The notes beneath the pieces were generated by a model that made no database searches, was not told the DNA's origin, and saw only the letters and a list, made by a program, of their open reading frames with translations. Below are positions 15,014 to 23,669 of a stretch of DNA of 64,000 nt, piece by piece (the stretch's first letter is position 1; each line of letters opens with the position of its first letter). The position numbers were made by a program, and so were the translations under genes. Origin of the DNA: Phycisphaerales bacterium (lineage in GTDB: Bacteria > Planctomycetota > Phycisphaerae > Phycisphaerales > UBA1924); NCBI GenBank assembly GCA_035627955.1, contig DASPKU010000013.1:124001-188000 (forward strand). Direction: 5' to 3'.

Positions 15014-17169
15014 CGGAACTCCGCGGCCCTGGGGCTCGAGCGTGACTCGTAGAACGCGCGGACGCGGGACTTCGCGATGTCGCGCGGCTCGGGCGGGGTG
15101 CGCGGGTTCTCCTTGAGCGCCGTGTACGACGCCAGCAGGTGGCTCTCCGCCGCGGCGTCGCTGTCGCGCGAGCACGCGCCCAGCGACTCGCCGAGCAGGC
15201 TCTGCGTCCACCCGCGGTGCCAGTCGTCCTCCTGGAGCACGAACTCGCGGATCTTCAGCGACTGCTCCAGGTGCGTCACCGCCTCGCACGGCCGCCCCTG
15301 CCGCACCAGGTTCCACCCGTAGGACGTGAGCACGAACGCCAGCCGCGGGTCGTGCCCGCCCTTGGCCAGGGCCGCGTAGATGTCCCGCGACTCGCGGTAG
15401 TACGCCTCCGCCTCCCTGAGCTTGCCCTGATCATCCAGCAGCACGGCGGTGTTGCACAGCACGCTGGCCAGCATCGGCTGGTCCTGTCCGCCCCGCAGGA
15501 TCGCGATCACCCGCTCGAACAGCGCCTGGGCGTCCTCGAACCGCCCCACGTGCTGCCGCAGAATCCCGACGTCGTTGAGCGTCTGCGCCAGCGCCTTGTC
15601 CGAGGCCTCCAGCTTCTTCTCCTGCACCTCCAGCGCAGCTGTCAGGTGCGTCTCTGCCTCGGTGAACCGCCCCTGCTCGATCAGGGCCCGCCCCAACCAC
15701 GAGCGCACCTGCGCCGTCCGCAGGTCGCGCGGGCCAAAGTGCTCCTCCTCCAGCGCCAACGCCTGCCGCAGGTGGCTCTCGCCCGCCTGCGCATCGCCGT
15801 TGTTCAGGAACGTCGTGCCCATCCACGCGTGGGCCGCGGCCTTCACCCGAGGCTGCTGCTCCAGCTCCTTCGCCAGCGGCCCAGAGCTCAGCTCCGCTGC
15901 CACGTCCCGCAGCATCTCGCGCACCGTCAGGTCGCGGTTGCGGGCGAGGTTGGGGTCGGCCCCGCGCAAGGCCCGCTCCAGCACCCGGTTGAGCGCATCG
16001 GCGTCCGCACGCTCCGCCTCCGCCTGCCGCCACATCACCGCCGACGTCACCCCGCCCACCGCCGCCGCCACGATAAAGGGCAGAATCATCGCCGCCGCCA
16101 GCTTGTGCCGCCGCAGGTGCATCCGCGCCACGTACGTAAACGAGTCCCGACGCGCCTCGATCGGCTCGCCGGCGAGGAAGTGCTGCAGGTCCCGCACCAG
16201 CTCCGCCGCGGACTGGTACCGCCGCTCCCGCTCCTTCGCGAGGCACTTGAGCACGATCACTTCCACATCCTGCGGGATGTCGCGCCGCAGCTTCCGGGGC
16301 GCCGCGGGCGGCTCGCTGATGATCGTGTCCATCACCTCGCGCATGTTCCCCACCACCGTGTACGGGAAGTGCCCCGTCAGCACCTGGTACAGGATCACGC
16401 CCAGCGCGTACACGTCCGTGCGCACATCGATCTTCTCGCTCCGCCCCTCCGCCTGCTCCGGGCTCGCCCACGGCATCGAACCCAGGAACTGCCCCGTGAT
16501 CGTCATGAGCTGCAGCTTGTCGTCCACGCCGCCGGTGGTGTCGCCGCCCGCCACCTTCGCGAGGCCGAAGTCCAGGATGTGGGGCCGCCCCTCGCCGTCC
16601 ACCATGATGTTGCCGGGCTTGAGGTCGCGGTGGATGATGCCCTTGAGGTGCGCCGCGCTCACCGCCTCGCACACCGGCACCAGCAGCGCCACCGCGTCAC
16701 GGGCCGACGCCTTCACGCTCGCGGCGTACGTGTCCAGCGGCGTGCCGCTGATGTAGTCCATCACGAAGTACGACAGCCCCTGCTGCGTCACCCCCGAGTC
16801 GTGGATCGCCACAATCCCCGGGTGGTTGAGCTGAGCGAGGATCTGCGCCTCGCGCTCGAACCGCGCGTGCTCGCGCTGGCTGGCGAACGGCCCGTCCCGC
16901 ATGACCTTGATCGCGACCTTGCGGCGCGTGGTCTTCTGGATCGCCTGGTACACCACGCCCTGCCCACCCCGGTGCAGCTCGCGGAGCAGGTCGTACCCCG
17001 GGAAGGTCCCCGCCGGCGGCAGCACGAACGGCCCGCCCCCCAGGCGCGCCCGCACGCTGGGATTTGAGCCCGCCGCCACCGGCGCCATCTCCGCCGCGGC
17101 CTCGCGCAGCGCCGCCTCGACGAGGTTGCGCTCGCTGCTCTCAGCAGGCGTGGAGGGGCCGTCGTTCAC
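15010..17169 (-). CDS. Membrane Ser/Thr protein kinase with TPR tail
   Basis: A 719-residue PknB-type (Hanks) kinase. Kinase domain at about residues 58-330: glycine loop HRGGQGVVY (66-74), Lys88 in VAIKV, HRDLKPGN (180-187), DFG (200-202), and a GSMPWASPEQAEG activation-segment end. A membrane helix follows (LAAAMILPFIVAAAVGGVTS, about 357-376). The C-terminal 300 residues carry tetratricopeptide units (LRQALALEEEHFGPRDL, LTAALEVQEKKLEAS). This layout is common in planctomycetes, where the tail probably senses or docks partners outside the membrane. The GTG start has TAGACT six bases upstream. Confidence 0.92.
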   Translation of the reverse strand: MNDGPSTPAESSERNLVEAALREAAAEMAPVAAGSNPSVRARLGGGPFVLPPAGTFPGYDLLRELHRGGQGVVYQAIQKTTRRKVAIKVMRDGPFASQREHARFEREAQILAQLNHPGIVAIHDSGVTQQGLSYFVMDYISGTPLDTYAASVKASARDAVALLVPVCEAVSAAHLKGIIHRDLKPGNIMVDGEGRPHILDFGLAKVAGGDTTGGVDDKLQLMTITGQFLGSMPWASPEQAEGRSEKIDVRTDVYALGVILYQVLTGHFPYTVVGNMREVMDTIISEPPAAPRKLRRDIPQDVEVIVLKCLAKERERRYQSAAELVRDLQHFLAGEPIEARRDSFTYVARMHLRRHKLAAAMILPFIVAAAVGGVTSAVMWRQAEAERADADALNRVLERALRGADPNLARNRDLTVREMLRDVAAELSSGPLAKELEQQPRVKAAAHAWMGTTFLNNGDAQAGESHLRQALALEEEHFGPRDLRTAQVRSWLGRALIEQGRFTEAETHLTAALEVQEKKLEASDKALAQTLNDVGILRQHVGRFEDAQALFERVIAILRGGQDQPMLASVLCNTAVLLDDQGKLREAEAYYRESRDIYAALAKGGHDPRLAFVLTSYGWNLVRQGRPCEAVTHLEQSLKIREFVLQEDDWHRGWTQSLLGESLGACSRDSDAAAESHLLASYTALKENPRTPPEPRDIAKSRVRAFYESRSSPRAAEFR

Positions 17170-17175
17170 GCGCCC

Positions 17176-17181
17176 AGTCTA
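17176..17181 (-). promoter_or_regulatory. Leaderless -10 box TAGACT
   Basis: TAGACT on the minus strand, six bases before the GTG at 17169. The divergent gene has its own such box at 17239. Confidence 0.5.
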
Positions 17182-17238
17182 CCGCGTTGCGGTGAGACGT
17201 CCTCATCCCGTACGCCGCTTCTCGCGGGCTGAAAACGC

Positions 17239-17244
17239 TACAGT
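17239..17244 (+). promoter_or_regulatory. Leaderless -10 box TACAGT
   Basis: TACAGT, eight bases before the GTG at 17253; no SD between. Confidence 0.4.
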
Positions 17245-17252
17245 CCCCGCCA

Positions 17253-17822
17253 GTGCCCGAACCCACCCGCCAGTCCGCCGACCGCCCGAGCGCCAATACG
17301 CCCTCGCTTGTCACCGTGCGCCTGCTCCGCGAGAGCGACCCGATCCCCGAGATCACCAGCCTCCTGCACCGCGCGTACGCCAAGCAGGTGAGCATGGGCC
17401 TGAAACCCCTCGCCGGCCGGCAGGACGACGCCACCACCCACAAACGCGTGCACAGCGGCGAGTGCTACCTCGCCGTCATGCCCGACCCCGCGTCCCCGCG
17501 CGGCGAGAAAATCGTCGGCACCATCCTCTTCCACGAAGTGGAGGACGCCAAAGGCCCGCCGTGGTTCGGCAATGCTTTCGTCGACAGCTTCTCGCAGTTC
17601 GCCGTCGACCCCGACATCCAGGGGCAGGGCCTCGGCGGGCTTATGCTCGACAAGGTCGAGGCCCGCGCCAAGGAGTGCGGCGCGACCGAGATGGCCTGCT
17701 CCATGGCCGAGCCCGACACCGACCTCATGAAGTGGTACCTCAAGCGCGGGTATCGCTTTGTCGAGCACTGGCAGTGGCCCTACACCAACTACCGCAGCGC
17801 CATTCTGAGCAAGACGCTGTAA
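17253..17822 (+). CDS. GNAT-family N-acetyltransferase
   Basis: A 189-residue acetyl-CoA-dependent acyltransferase. The fold-defining motif A is visible as FAVDPDIQGQGLGGLMLDKV (the Q/R-x-x-G-x-G/A loop that binds acetyl-CoA), preceded by strands EKIVGTILFHEVED and followed by a motif B region with MKWYLKRGYRFVEHW. N-terminal substrate part: EITSLLHRAYAKQVSMGLKP. The GTG start is supported by an upstream TACAGT box. It is divergent from the kinase; the acceptor substrate cannot be predicted. Confidence 0.85.
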   Translation: MPEPTRQSADRPSANTPSLVTVRLLRESDPIPEITSLLHRAYAKQVSMGLKPLAGRQDDATTHKRVHSGECYLAVMPDPASPRGEKIVGTILFHEVEDAKGPPWFGNAFVDSFSQFAVDPDIQGQGLGGLMLDKVEARAKECGATEMACSMAEPDTDLMKWYLKRGYRFVEHWQWPYTNYRSAILSKTL

Positions 17823-17882
17823 CGAGGGTCTGACGGCGCCAACGGACTTAGCGCCGGTATACTGCGCGCAAGGAGCACCAAT

Positions 17883-18905
17883 ATGCAGCAACGCCGCGGT
17901 TTCACGCTGGTCGAGGGTGGGTTCGCAGCCGCGGCGGTGTCGCTGCTGGTGTGCCTGGGGCTGGTGCCCATGCAGCCCGAGCCGAGCAAGCAGGACAAAC
18001 CCGCCGCCCGGCCCGAGCAGGACGGCAAACAGGAGCGGCCCCGCCGCTACAAGCCGGGGCAGCCAGAGAAGACCGATGAGCCCCGGGAGACGGGTGAGAA
18101 CGGGGCCCTCCTGGTGGCCCCCACGGTTTCGGCGCTCAGCAAGGCGCGGGCGAGCGCCCGCCAGATCAAGTGCGCAACGATGGTCCGCGGCATCAGCCAG
18201 GGCCTGATCATGTTCGCCCAAGGGAACGAGGATTCCTACCCGCGCCCCTCGCGGCTCGACAAGGAAAATACCACCATCAACGCCGCCGCGCACGAGAAGG
18301 ACACGACCGACAACATCATCTCGGTCATGATCTACAACGGCTTCTTCGGCCCCGAGCTGTGTGTCACACCCGCCGAAGTGAACAAGAACATCAAGATGAT
18401 GAAGGACTACGCGTACGCCAGCCCTGCTTCCGCGGCCACGCCGCAGCAGGCGCTGTGGGACCCTGCCTTCAATGCCGACTTCACCAGCCCCGACGGCGGG
18501 CACCTCTCCTACGCGCACCTCATGCCCAGCAGGTCACGCCGGCATATCTGGACCAACTCCTTCAGCTCCACGGAGGCCGCGGTCGGTAACCGGGGCCCGC
18601 GCATCGAAGCCCTCGAACGCCGCGCGGAGCGCGATGTGCCAGTCCTGCCCGAAAAGAGCCACACCTACCGCATCCACGGTGCCAACTCCACCTGGGAGGG
18701 CAATGTCGCGTTCAACGACAACCACGTCGAGTTCATGACGACGATGTATGCGCCCGGTGCCGAGTACCTCGACCCCGAGAGGGTCAAGAAACCCGACAAC
18801 TTCTTCTACGACGAGAACGACGACCCCGCCGACTCGAACCTGGTGCTCGGCATCTACACCCGCGCGGGCATCACGACCGACCACTTCAAGGGCATTTGGG
18901 ACTAA
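17883..18905 (+). CDS. Pseudopilin-like protein, paralogue 1
   Basis: A 340-residue protein with a type IV prepilin-like N-terminus (MQQRRGFTLVE followed by a hydrophobic segment) and a Pro/Lys/Glu-rich linker (about 30-75). The main domain includes TTDNIISVMIYNGFFGPELC and ends with a WEGNVAFNDNHVEF motif similar to the C-terminal H-x-DG region of planctomycete DUF1559 pseudopilins. The hydrophobic helix is shorter and less canonical than in true pilins. TATACT at 17859-17864 and AAGGAG at 17871-17876 precede the ATG, giving a very short leader. A tandem paralogue follows. Confidence 0.78.
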   Translation: MQQRRGFTLVEGGFAAAAVSLLVCLGLVPMQPEPSKQDKPAARPEQDGKQERPRRYKPGQPEKTDEPRETGENGALLVAPTVSALSKARASARQIKCATMVRGISQGLIMFAQGNEDSYPRPSRLDKENTTINAAAHEKDTTDNIISVMIYNGFFGPELCVTPAEVNKNIKMMKDYAYASPASAATPQQALWDPAFNADFTSPDGGHLSYAHLMPSRSRRHIWTNSFSSTEAAVGNRGPRIEALERRAERDVPVLPEKSHTYRIHGANSTWEGNVAFNDNHVEFMTTMYAPGAEYLDPERVKKPDNFFYDENDDPADSNLVLGIYTRAGITTDHFKGIWD

Positions 18906-18953
18906 ACGTGTAGGAACCCAGACCGGCAGAATCCCGACCGTCAGGGAGGGACT

Positions 18954-18971
18954 CGGCCCGCCGGCGGGCCG
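18954..18971. repeat. Perfect 18-bp palindrome
   Basis: CGGCCCGCCGGCGGGCCG between the two pseudopilin-like genes. There is no T-run, so it is a stem or operator candidate rather than a clear terminator. Confidence 0.5.
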
Positions 18972-19042
18972 ACCGGCTACGCCACGCGCGCCACACGAAC
19001 CGCCCACAGCGGTGTCGTACTGGTACCACAGGAGCGCCCCGC

Positions 19043-19990
19043 ATGCCCACCCCTCGCGCGTTCACCCTCACCGAACTGACCGCCACCTTGGCCGTGCTCG
19101 CCGCGGGCGCTTGCCTCACGGCCGTGTGCGTGGGCCAACAGCCCGAGGACGAACCCAAGAAGCCCTCACCCAAGGTCTCCGGCGACCCCGAGGTCATCAA
19201 GGCAGAGAAGCAGAAGAAGGCCAAGGAGGATCAGATCAAGGACTCCACGCACGTGCGCGGCATTCACCAGGGCCTCGTCATGTTCGCCCAGAACAACAAG
19301 GACAAGTTCCCGCTGCCCAGCGTGATCGACAAGGGCGACCACACCGTGAAGGCCGGGCAGGCGACCGAGAAGGACACGACCGCCAACATCATGTCGATGC
19401 TGGTCTTCAACGGCTTCTTCGGGCCTGAGTTGTGCGTCTCGCCCGCCGAGAGCAACGACAAGATCAAGGCAGATGAGGATTACGAGTACGCCAGCCCCAG
19501 GAGGGCCGTGAAGCCCGAGGCGGCCCTGTGGGACCCCGCGTTCAGCGCCGACTTCTCCGACGGGAACACCGGCAACTTCAGCTACGCCCACCTCATGCCC
19601 AGCAAGTCGCGACTGGAGCAGTGGGGCAATACGTTCAAGGCAACCGAGCCCGCCATCGGCAACCGCGGCCCAAAGGTCGTCGCCGTCACCTACCAGGGCG
19701 AGGCCGACAAGCTCAGGGCGGTGCCCGAGGTGAACGGGAAGAGCAAGACCTACGCGATCCACGGGCCCGCCGACAGCTGGGAGGGCAACATCGCGTTCAA
19801 CGACAACCACGTCGAGTACATGAGCGAAATGACGCACCCAAAGCGCACCTTCAAGGACGCGAAGGAGATCGCCCGCCCCGACGTGCTGTTCTTCAACGAG
19901 GACAACGACCCCAGCGACAGCAACACCATATTGGGCATCTTCACCCACGCCGGCCCGAGCACGAAGAACTTCAAGGCGATCTGGGACTGA
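19043..19990 (+). CDS. Pseudopilin-like protein, paralogue 2
   Basis: A 315-residue tandem paralogue of the preceding gene. Shared blocks include HxGLVMFAQxNxD, TTANIMSMLVFNGFFGPELC, SYAHLMPSKSR, IGNRGP, WEGNIAFNDNHVEY and the end FKAIWD. The N-terminus MPTPRAFTLTEL is a weaker prepilin motif, with Ala instead of Gly before the Phe, so cleavage by a prepilin peptidase is uncertain. AGGAG precedes the ATG, and a hairpin terminator follows. Duplication with divergence of the leader and linker suggests two versions of one envelope component. Role unknown. Confidence 0.75.
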   Translation: MPTPRAFTLTELTATLAVLAAGACLTAVCVGQQPEDEPKKPSPKVSGDPEVIKAEKQKKAKEDQIKDSTHVRGIHQGLVMFAQNNKDKFPLPSVIDKGDHTVKAGQATEKDTTANIMSMLVFNGFFGPELCVSPAESNDKIKADEDYEYASPRRAVKPEAALWDPAFSADFSDGNTGNFSYAHLMPSKSRLEQWGNTFKATEPAIGNRGPKVVAVTYQGEADKLRAVPEVNGKSKTYAIHGPADSWEGNIAFNDNHVEYMSEMTHPKRTFKDAKEIARPDVLFFNEDNDPSDSNTILGIFTHAGPSTKNFKAIWD

Positions 19991-20040
19991 GCGTCCGTCG
20001 GGCATCGCTCCCAGCCTCACACATGACCCCAAACGCGAAG

Positions 20041-20072
20041 ACCGGCCGCGGCCCTCCAGCACGGCCGGTTTT
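20041..20072 (+). terminator. Intrinsic terminator after the pseudopilin pair
   Basis: ACCGGCCG (20041-20048) pairs with CGGCCGGT (20062-20069) around a 13-base loop, followed by TTTCG. The next gene's -10 box begins three bases later. Confidence 0.6.
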
Positions 20073-20074
20073 CG

Positions 20075-20080
20075 TATGCT
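20075..20080 (+). promoter_or_regulatory. Leaderless -10 box TATGCT
   Basis: TATGCT, seven bases before the ATG at 20088; no SD between. It favours that start over the ATG at 20076, which overlaps the box. Confidence 0.5.
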
Positions 20081-20087
20081 CTGCCCC

Positions 20088-20531
20088 ATGCGGGCCGTGG
20101 TGCAGCGAGTGTCGAGTGCGTCGGTGACAGTAAACGGGGGCGTCGTCGGCGGGATCGGCCGCGGCCTGCTGGTGCTGGTCGGCATCGAGCAGGCTGATTC
20201 CGACTCGCAGGTCGTGTGGCTCGCCGACAAGTGCGCCAACCTGCGGATCTTCGAGGACGTACAGGGCAAAATGAACCTTTCGGTGAAGGACGTCGCCGGC
20301 GCAATCCTGCTTGTTCCCAACTTCACGATCGCGGGCGAGGCGCGCAAAGGACGACGGCCCAGCTTCGACAACGCGATGCGTCCGGAGCAGTCCGAGCCGA
20401 TGTTTCAGCGAGTCGTCGCCGCGGTGCAGGCACAGGGCGTGCCGGTGCAGACCGGGGTGTTCCGGGCGGAGATGCAGGTGGCGCTTGTGAACGACGGCCC
20501 AATCACGATCTGGCTCGACTCGAACGGCTAA
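20088..20531 (+). CDS. dtd: D-aminoacyl-tRNA deacylase
   Basis: A 147-residue cytoplasmic homodimeric editing enzyme that hydrolyses D-aminoacyl (and glycyl) esters on tRNA. The family start MRAVVQRVSSASVTV is intact. The catalytic region reads PNFTIAGEARKGRRPSF, with the catalytic Thr at position 80, where most bacteria have SQFTL, so the two residues before FT are substituted. The Gly-cisPro chirality motif is present in NDGPIT (135-140). Length is normal. A hairpin separates it from the next gene by 35 bases. Confidence 0.93.
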   Translation: MRAVVQRVSSASVTVNGGVVGGIGRGLLVLVGIEQADSDSQVVWLADKCANLRIFEDVQGKMNLSVKDVAGAILLVPNFTIAGEARKGRRPSFDNAMRPEQSEPMFQRVVAAVQAQGVPVQTGVFRAEMQVALVNDGPITIWLDSNG

Positions 20532-20534
20532 GTG

Positions 20535-20560
20535 CCGCCGAGATGTCTTCATCTCGGTGG
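20535..20560 (+). terminator. Hairpin between dtd and the kinase-like gene
   Basis: An 11-base stem (CCGCCGAGATG, loop TCTT, CATCTCGGTGG) with one G-U pair, followed by only TTTCC. It overlaps an alternative ATG at 20543 of the next gene and may act as an attenuator. Confidence 0.5.
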
Positions 20561-20566
20561 TTTCCG

Positions 20567-21448
20567 ATGGGATCGCTGCTGGATCAATACCATCCGAGCG
20601 TGCCCGACCTCGACGCACTCCTCCAGCAACTCAACCTCACCTGCACCCGCCGCACCTTCATCGGTTCGGGCGCCAGCGGCTCCGTGCTCCGCCTGACCCT
20701 CATCGATGGCTCCACGCTAATCGCCAAGCTCTCCACCTCCACCGACCTCACCCTCGAAGCCCGCGGCCTTGAACTCCTGGCCAACCACTCGCGCCTGCCC
20801 GTGCCCAAGCCGATCCATGCCACTCGGGCCGTCCTCCTCATGCAGGACATGCCCGGCGCCAGCGGCGCCTCGGGCGAAGCCGAGGAGCACGCGGCCGCGC
20901 TGCTCGCAGACCTGCACGCGGTCACCGAGCCCCAGGCACGCTACGGCCTGGACTTCGACAATCTCATCGGCCCGCTGCCGCAGCGGAACACGTGGGCACC
21001 CTCCTGGCCCGCGTTTTTCCGCGACCACCGCCTCCTGCCGATGACGCACGCCGCCGCGCGCGAGGGCGCGATCTCTGCCGCGCTCGCCACGCGACTCGAG
21101 CGCCTGGCATCCATCCTTGACGAGCGCCTGCCCGGGAACCCACCCGCCACCCTCATCCATGGCGACATCTGGTCCGGCAACGTCCTGTCGCACGATGGCC
21201 GCATCACCGCCCTGCTCGACCCCTCGCCCTACTACGCCCACGCCGAGGTCGAGCTCGCGTTCATCACGCTCTTCTCCACCTTCGGCCAGCGGTTCTTCGG
21301 CCGCTACGGGGAGCGACGCCCAATCGATCCGGACTTCTGGACCACCCGCCGGCACCTCTACAACATCTACCCGCTGCTCGTGCACGCCCGCCTCTTCGGC
21401 GAGAGCTACGCGGCCCAGATCGACCGCACCCTTGACCTCCTGCTCTAG
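20567..21448 (+). CDS. Fructosamine kinase / ketosamine-3-kinase family protein
   Basis: A 293-residue APH-like kinase. Visible family motifs: the nucleotide-loop region IGSGASGSVLRL, the Lys in LIAKLS, the catalytic loop HGDIWSGNVL, and the metal site DPSPYYAHAEVELAF. Members phosphorylate ketosamines on glycated proteins or small amines, leading to deglycation. The ATG at 20567 is chosen because the upstream ATG at 20543 falls inside a stable hairpin. It lies between dtd and a DUF885 gene on the same strand, so both dtd and this gene are repair-type functions. Substrate not proven. Confidence 0.82.
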   Translation: MGSLLDQYHPSVPDLDALLQQLNLTCTRRTFIGSGASGSVLRLTLIDGSTLIAKLSTSTDLTLEARGLELLANHSRLPVPKPIHATRAVLLMQDMPGASGASGEAEEHAAALLADLHAVTEPQARYGLDFDNLIGPLPQRNTWAPSWPAFFRDHRLLPMTHAAAREGAISAALATRLERLASILDERLPGNPPATLIHGDIWSGNVLSHDGRITALLDPSPYYAHAEVELAFITLFSTFGQRFFGRYGERRPIDPDFWTTRRHLYNIYPLLVHARLFGESYAAQIDRTLDLLL

Positions 21449-21480
21449 CTCAAACGCTGGCAGCGACACCGGCGGCGCGG

Positions 21481-21486
21481 TAGAAC
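21481..21486 (+). promoter_or_regulatory. Leaderless -10-like box TAGAAC
   Basis: TAGAAC, six bases before the ATG at 21493. A weaker match, with C at the last position. Confidence 0.35.
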
Positions 21487-21492
21487 ATCCCC

Positions 21493-23286
21493 ATGATCCG
21501 CCCGCTCTCTGTTGCTGCGGTTGCCATCCTCACTGCTGCGCCCGTGAACGCACAGCCTGCGCCCATCGCCCCGCCCGCGCAGGCAATCACGCAAGTCGCA
21601 AGCACGCCCACTCTCCCGGACCTCATCCGCCGCTACAGCGAGGACGAGTCCTACATCAGCCGCTTCCACCGCATGGAGTACTCGGAGAACCGGCGCGAGC
21701 GCTTCGAGCAGTACTACATAGAGTGGCTGGAACGCCTCGACACCCTCGCTTACGACGAGCTCGCCCCCACCGACCGCATCGACTTCCACCTGCTCCGCAC
21801 CAGCGCCCGCTGGAGCCTCGACCAACTCGCGGCCGAGCGCCGCCGCCTCGACGCCATGGCCGAGGTCCTCCCCTTCCGCGAGGCGATCCAGACGCTCGAG
21901 CTCGCCCGCGTCCGCATGGACGCCTGCGACCCGCCCGCCGCGGCCCAGACGCTTGCCGACATCAGCGACAAGGTCAAGAGGACCCTCGATCGCGTGAAGG
22001 ACGGCCGCAAGAAGGAGGGCGAGCGCACCGACACCGCAATCGTCCTCACCCCCGCCGTCGCCCAGCGGGCCGCGGGCGCCGTCGATGAACTGAGCGGCAC
22101 CCTGGACCGCTGGGCCAGCAGCTACGAAGAGTTCGTTCCCGACTTTGATTGGTGGACCCGCAAACCACGCGAGGAGGCACAGAAGCAGCTGCGCGAACTC
22201 TCCAAGGAGCTCCGCGAAGAGGTCGCCGGCCTCAAGGGCAAGGACGAGGACCCGCTCGTCGGCGACCCCATCGGGCGCGAGGCCCTGCTCGCCGACATCC
22301 GCGGCGAGATGCTCGCCTACACGCCCGAGGAGCTCATCGCCATCGGCGAGCGCGAGCTCGCCTGGTGCGAAGAGCAGGCCCGCAAGGCCGCGGCCTCGAT
22401 GGGCTACGAAGACTGGAAGCTCGCGCTCGCGAAGGTCAAAGGCGCCCACGTCCCACCCGGCGAGCAGGCGGCGTTCGTGCGCGACGAAGGCCGCGCGATG
22501 GTCAAGTTCCTCAAGGACCGCGACCTCATCACCATCCCCGAGCTGTGCGAGCAGTCGTGGCGGCTCGAAATGCACTCGCCCGAGACGCAGAAGACGCTGC
22601 CGTACGCCGTGTACGGCGGGCAGTACATGGGGGTGTCCTACGCCGCGGGTTCAATGCCGCACGACGTGAAGCTCATGGCGATGCGCGGCAACAACCGCCA
22701 CTTCACTCACATCGTCACCCCGCACGAGCTCATCCCCGGCCACCACCTCCAGGGGTTCTTCGCCCAGCGCGAGCGCGAGTACCGCCGCCCCTTCCGCACG
22801 CCGTTCCTGGTTGAGGGCTGGGCGCTCTACTGGGAGTTCCGGCTGTGGGACCTGGGCTGGGCGGGCGCGACCGGGCACGACGCCGACATGGACCGCATCG
22901 GCATGCTCTTCTGGCGCATGCACCGGGCCGCGCGAATCATCGTGAGCCTCAAGTACCACCTCGGCGACATGACCCCGCAGCAGATGGTTGACTTCCTGGT
23001 CGAGCGCGTCGGTCACGAGAAGAGCGGGGCCACCGCCGAGGTCCGCCGCTACATCGGCGGCCATTACTCACCCCTGTACCAGTGCGGCTACATGATCGGC
23101 GGCCTCCAGCTGCGGTCGCTCTACCGCGAGCTGGTCGAGTCGGGCCAGCTGACGGACAAGCAGTTCAACGACGCGGTGCTGCTGGAGAACTCCATCCCAA
23201 TCGAGTTGATCCGCGCGAGCCTCAAGGGCGAGAGCCTGCCGAAGGATTGGACGCCCGCGTGGAGGTTCGCGGAGAGTGGTCAGTAG
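21493..23286 (+). CDS. DUF885 family secreted metallopeptidase-like protein
   Basis: A 597-residue exported protein with a signal peptide (SVAAVAILTAAPVNAQ). It belongs to the DUF885 family, all-helical proteins thought to be zinc peptidases related to M32-like folds. The metal site HELIPGHH (411-418) is intact, and the downstream conserved WALYWEFRLWDLGW and a final substrate-binding region (YQCGYMIGGLQLRSLYREL) are visible. Length is typical. It lies 44 bases after the kinase-like gene but has its own leaderless-type box. Its last seven bases overlap the convergent vapC-like gene. Peptidase activity is inferred. Confidence 0.85.
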   Translation: MIRPLSVAAVAILTAAPVNAQPAPIAPPAQAITQVASTPTLPDLIRRYSEDESYISRFHRMEYSENRRERFEQYYIEWLERLDTLAYDELAPTDRIDFHLLRTSARWSLDQLAAERRRLDAMAEVLPFREAIQTLELARVRMDACDPPAAAQTLADISDKVKRTLDRVKDGRKKEGERTDTAIVLTPAVAQRAAGAVDELSGTLDRWASSYEEFVPDFDWWTRKPREEAQKQLRELSKELREEVAGLKGKDEDPLVGDPIGREALLADIRGEMLAYTPEELIAIGERELAWCEEQARKAAASMGYEDWKLALAKVKGAHVPPGEQAAFVRDEGRAMVKFLKDRDLITIPELCEQSWRLEMHSPETQKTLPYAVYGGQYMGVSYAAGSMPHDVKLMAMRGNNRHFTHIVTPHELIPGHHLQGFFAQREREYRRPFRTPFLVEGWALYWEFRLWDLGWAGATGHDADMDRIGMLFWRMHRAARIIVSLKYHLGDMTPQQMVDFLVERVGHEKSGATAEVRRYIGGHYSPLYQCGYMIGGLQLRSLYRELVESGQLTDKQFNDAVLLENSIPIELIRASLKGESLPKDWTPAWRFAESGQ

Positions 23287-23669
23287 GGGCGGATGACCTT
23301 GAGCCTGGGAACAGTGGCGAAGTGCCGATCATTGAGGGTGGCCACTGGCAGTCGCAGTCGGAGCGCCGTCGCTGCAATCAGGCAATCCGCCCAGCCGATG
23401 CCGGCACGCCGCTGGTGAGTGGTGAAAAGTGAGAGTGCGACCGTGAAGTCCGCATCCCGAACTGCGAGCCGGCGCAGAGTTGTGATCATCCGTTGAGTCA
23501 GCAGAATATCAGCGGGGGATTTCACTCCGTCGTAGAGCTCAAAGCTCACACCGGGGTGGATGGCAGCACGTGCGGAGGATGCCAGCGGAGAAGTGAACGC
23601 GCTCGCTGCCCCGAGCCCGCGTCTGAGGTCCACGAGGACGCTGGTGTCGAAGATGATCAGCTCAGCCAC
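23280..23669 (-). CDS. vapC: VapC-like PIN-domain toxin
   Basis: A 129-residue PIN-domain ribonuclease, probably the toxin of a type II toxin-antitoxin pair. The acidic metal-binding residues are visible: Asp in IIFDTSVLVDL, Glu in VSFELYDGV, Asp in GWADCLIAA, and Asp in TLNDRHF. VapC proteins usually cut tRNA or rRNA. The GTG start is chosen because it overlaps the stop of the upstream gene (GTGGCTGA), a typical toxin-antitoxin coupling; the open frame extends to 23705. The target is unknown. Confidence 0.8.
   Translation of the reverse strand: MAELIIFDTSVLVDLRRGLGAASAFTSPLASSARAAIHPGVSFELYDGVKSPADILLTQRMITTLRRLAVRDADFTVALSLFTTHQRRAGIGWADCLIAATALRLRLPVATLNDRHFATVPRLKVIRPY

Noticed and set aside
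15139-17067. A 642-codon open frame on the plus strand
   Set aside because: Antisense to the Ser/Thr kinase; Arg/His-rich shadow without domains.
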